DNA of 64,000 bases. Source: Acinetobacter sp. ANC 4470. GTDB lineage: Bacteria > Pseudomonadota > Gammaproteobacteria > Pseudomonadales > Moraxellaceae. This document shows positions 63,845 through 64,000 of the stretch, one piece after another; positions within the stretch are counted from its first letter, which is position 1; each line of letters opens with the position of its first letter. The notes under the pieces were generated by a model. That model ran no database searches, had not been told where the DNA came from, and saw nothing but the letters and a program-made list of their open reading frames with translations. A program made the translations under genes and the position numbers. The stretch is taken from positions 62,001-126,000 of the forward strand of contig NZ_NEGC01000001.1 in the NCBI RefSeq assembly GCF_002135335.1, given 5' to 3'.

Positions 63845-64000
63845 CTAAAACAAGGAAATTAAAATTCCAACAAAAATAATCACACCGATCCAACGGTTAT
63901 GGCGGAATGCCCAAAAACAATGTTGCGGATCACGATCACGAGTCTTCGTCCATTGGTAAATAAAATCTGCAACAACCAAAAATAAGGCAAGTAAGCCATA
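63845..64000 (-). CDS. ubiA: 4-hydroxybenzoate octaprenyltransferase UbiA, C-terminal end
   Basis: The last 51 codons of a minus-strand gene that runs off the window. It reads GLLALFLVVADFIYQWTKTR, then DPQHCFWAFRHNRWIGVIIF and ends ILISLF. The CFxAFxHNxW.G motif and the final hydrophobic helix match the C-terminus of UbiA, the membrane prenyltransferase of ubiquinone synthesis. The start lies outside. The region 63730-63844 between it and the remnant holds nothing I can name. Confidence 0.85.
   Translation of the reverse strand, partial: YGLLALFLVVADFIYQWTKTRDRDPQHCFWAFRHNRWIGVIIFVGILISLF

Overview
The window is a chromosomal segment of a gammaproteobacterium, almost certainly an Acinetobacter or a close relative. 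The evidence is the AT-rich base composition, the protein sequences (YebC, YchF, GlnD, QueF, RpsB/Tsf, both isocitrate dehydrogenase types), and gene arrangements familiar from Moraxellaceae and Pseudomonas: purT-glnD-dapC, yadGH-queF, mltB-rlpA, map divergent from rpsB-tsf, and rluE divergent from icd. It is mostly a housekeeping region. I see no prophage, CRISPR array, complete insertion sequence or defence island.

Layout. 1-5 kb: the end of yebC, an Lrp-type regulator, a glutathione S-transferase, ychF, a DUF962 membrane protein and a Crp-type regulator. 5-10 kb: a TonB-dependent siderophore receptor behind a Fur-box-like site, two small lipoproteins and an AzlCD exporter. 10-15 kb: purT, glnD and dapC in one run. 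15-24 kb: LysE exporter, an msrB-gpx-araC unit, alaA, an MFS transporter, an M23 lipoprotein, a DUF4124 protein and icd. 24-36 kb: rluE, monomeric IDH, an M61 peptidase, a penicillin-binding carboxypeptidase, a broken NADH dehydrogenase-like gene, slyD, rnk, glyA and a secreted lipase-like lipoprotein. 37-41 kb: an ExoX-like nuclease, three unknown genes, a MITE-like element and tRNA-Arg. 41-49 kb: yadGH-queF and an unknown gene, a decayed rodA, mltB, rlpA, an amidohydrolase and a second DUF962 protein. 49-57 kb: a second AzlCD with an AraC regulator, a DUF3465 protein, tsf-rpsB, map and aspC. 57-64 kb: a DMT transporter, a thioesterase, an HtrA-type protease, a Nif3-like protein, sodB, four tRNA-Asn genes, a DUF2726 protein and the end of ubiA.

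The less ordinary content lies between the genes. A dispersed repeat occurs three times in the same orientation (16.06, 21.69 and 33.15 kb). The three copies differ in structure: one lacks an internal block of roughly 150 bp, and one is cut off next to a transposase-like remnant. A 375-bp element at 38.97 kb has perfect terminal inverted repeats flanked by TA and carries eleven tandem copies of a 9-bp unit. The rodA gene expected before mltB survives only as an in-frame ghost with several stops and a frameshift. This bears on cell shape if no other rodA exists. An NADH dehydrogenase-like gene is split by a single TAA. Shorter gene ghosts lie at 27.36 and 63.63 kb. A structured region with its own terminator lies downstream of tRNA-Arg and could be a trailer-derived small RNA.

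I did not find a clearly new multi-gene system. The best candidates for new description are the dispersed repeat family, the MITE with its minisatellite, and the loss of rodA at its usual locus.
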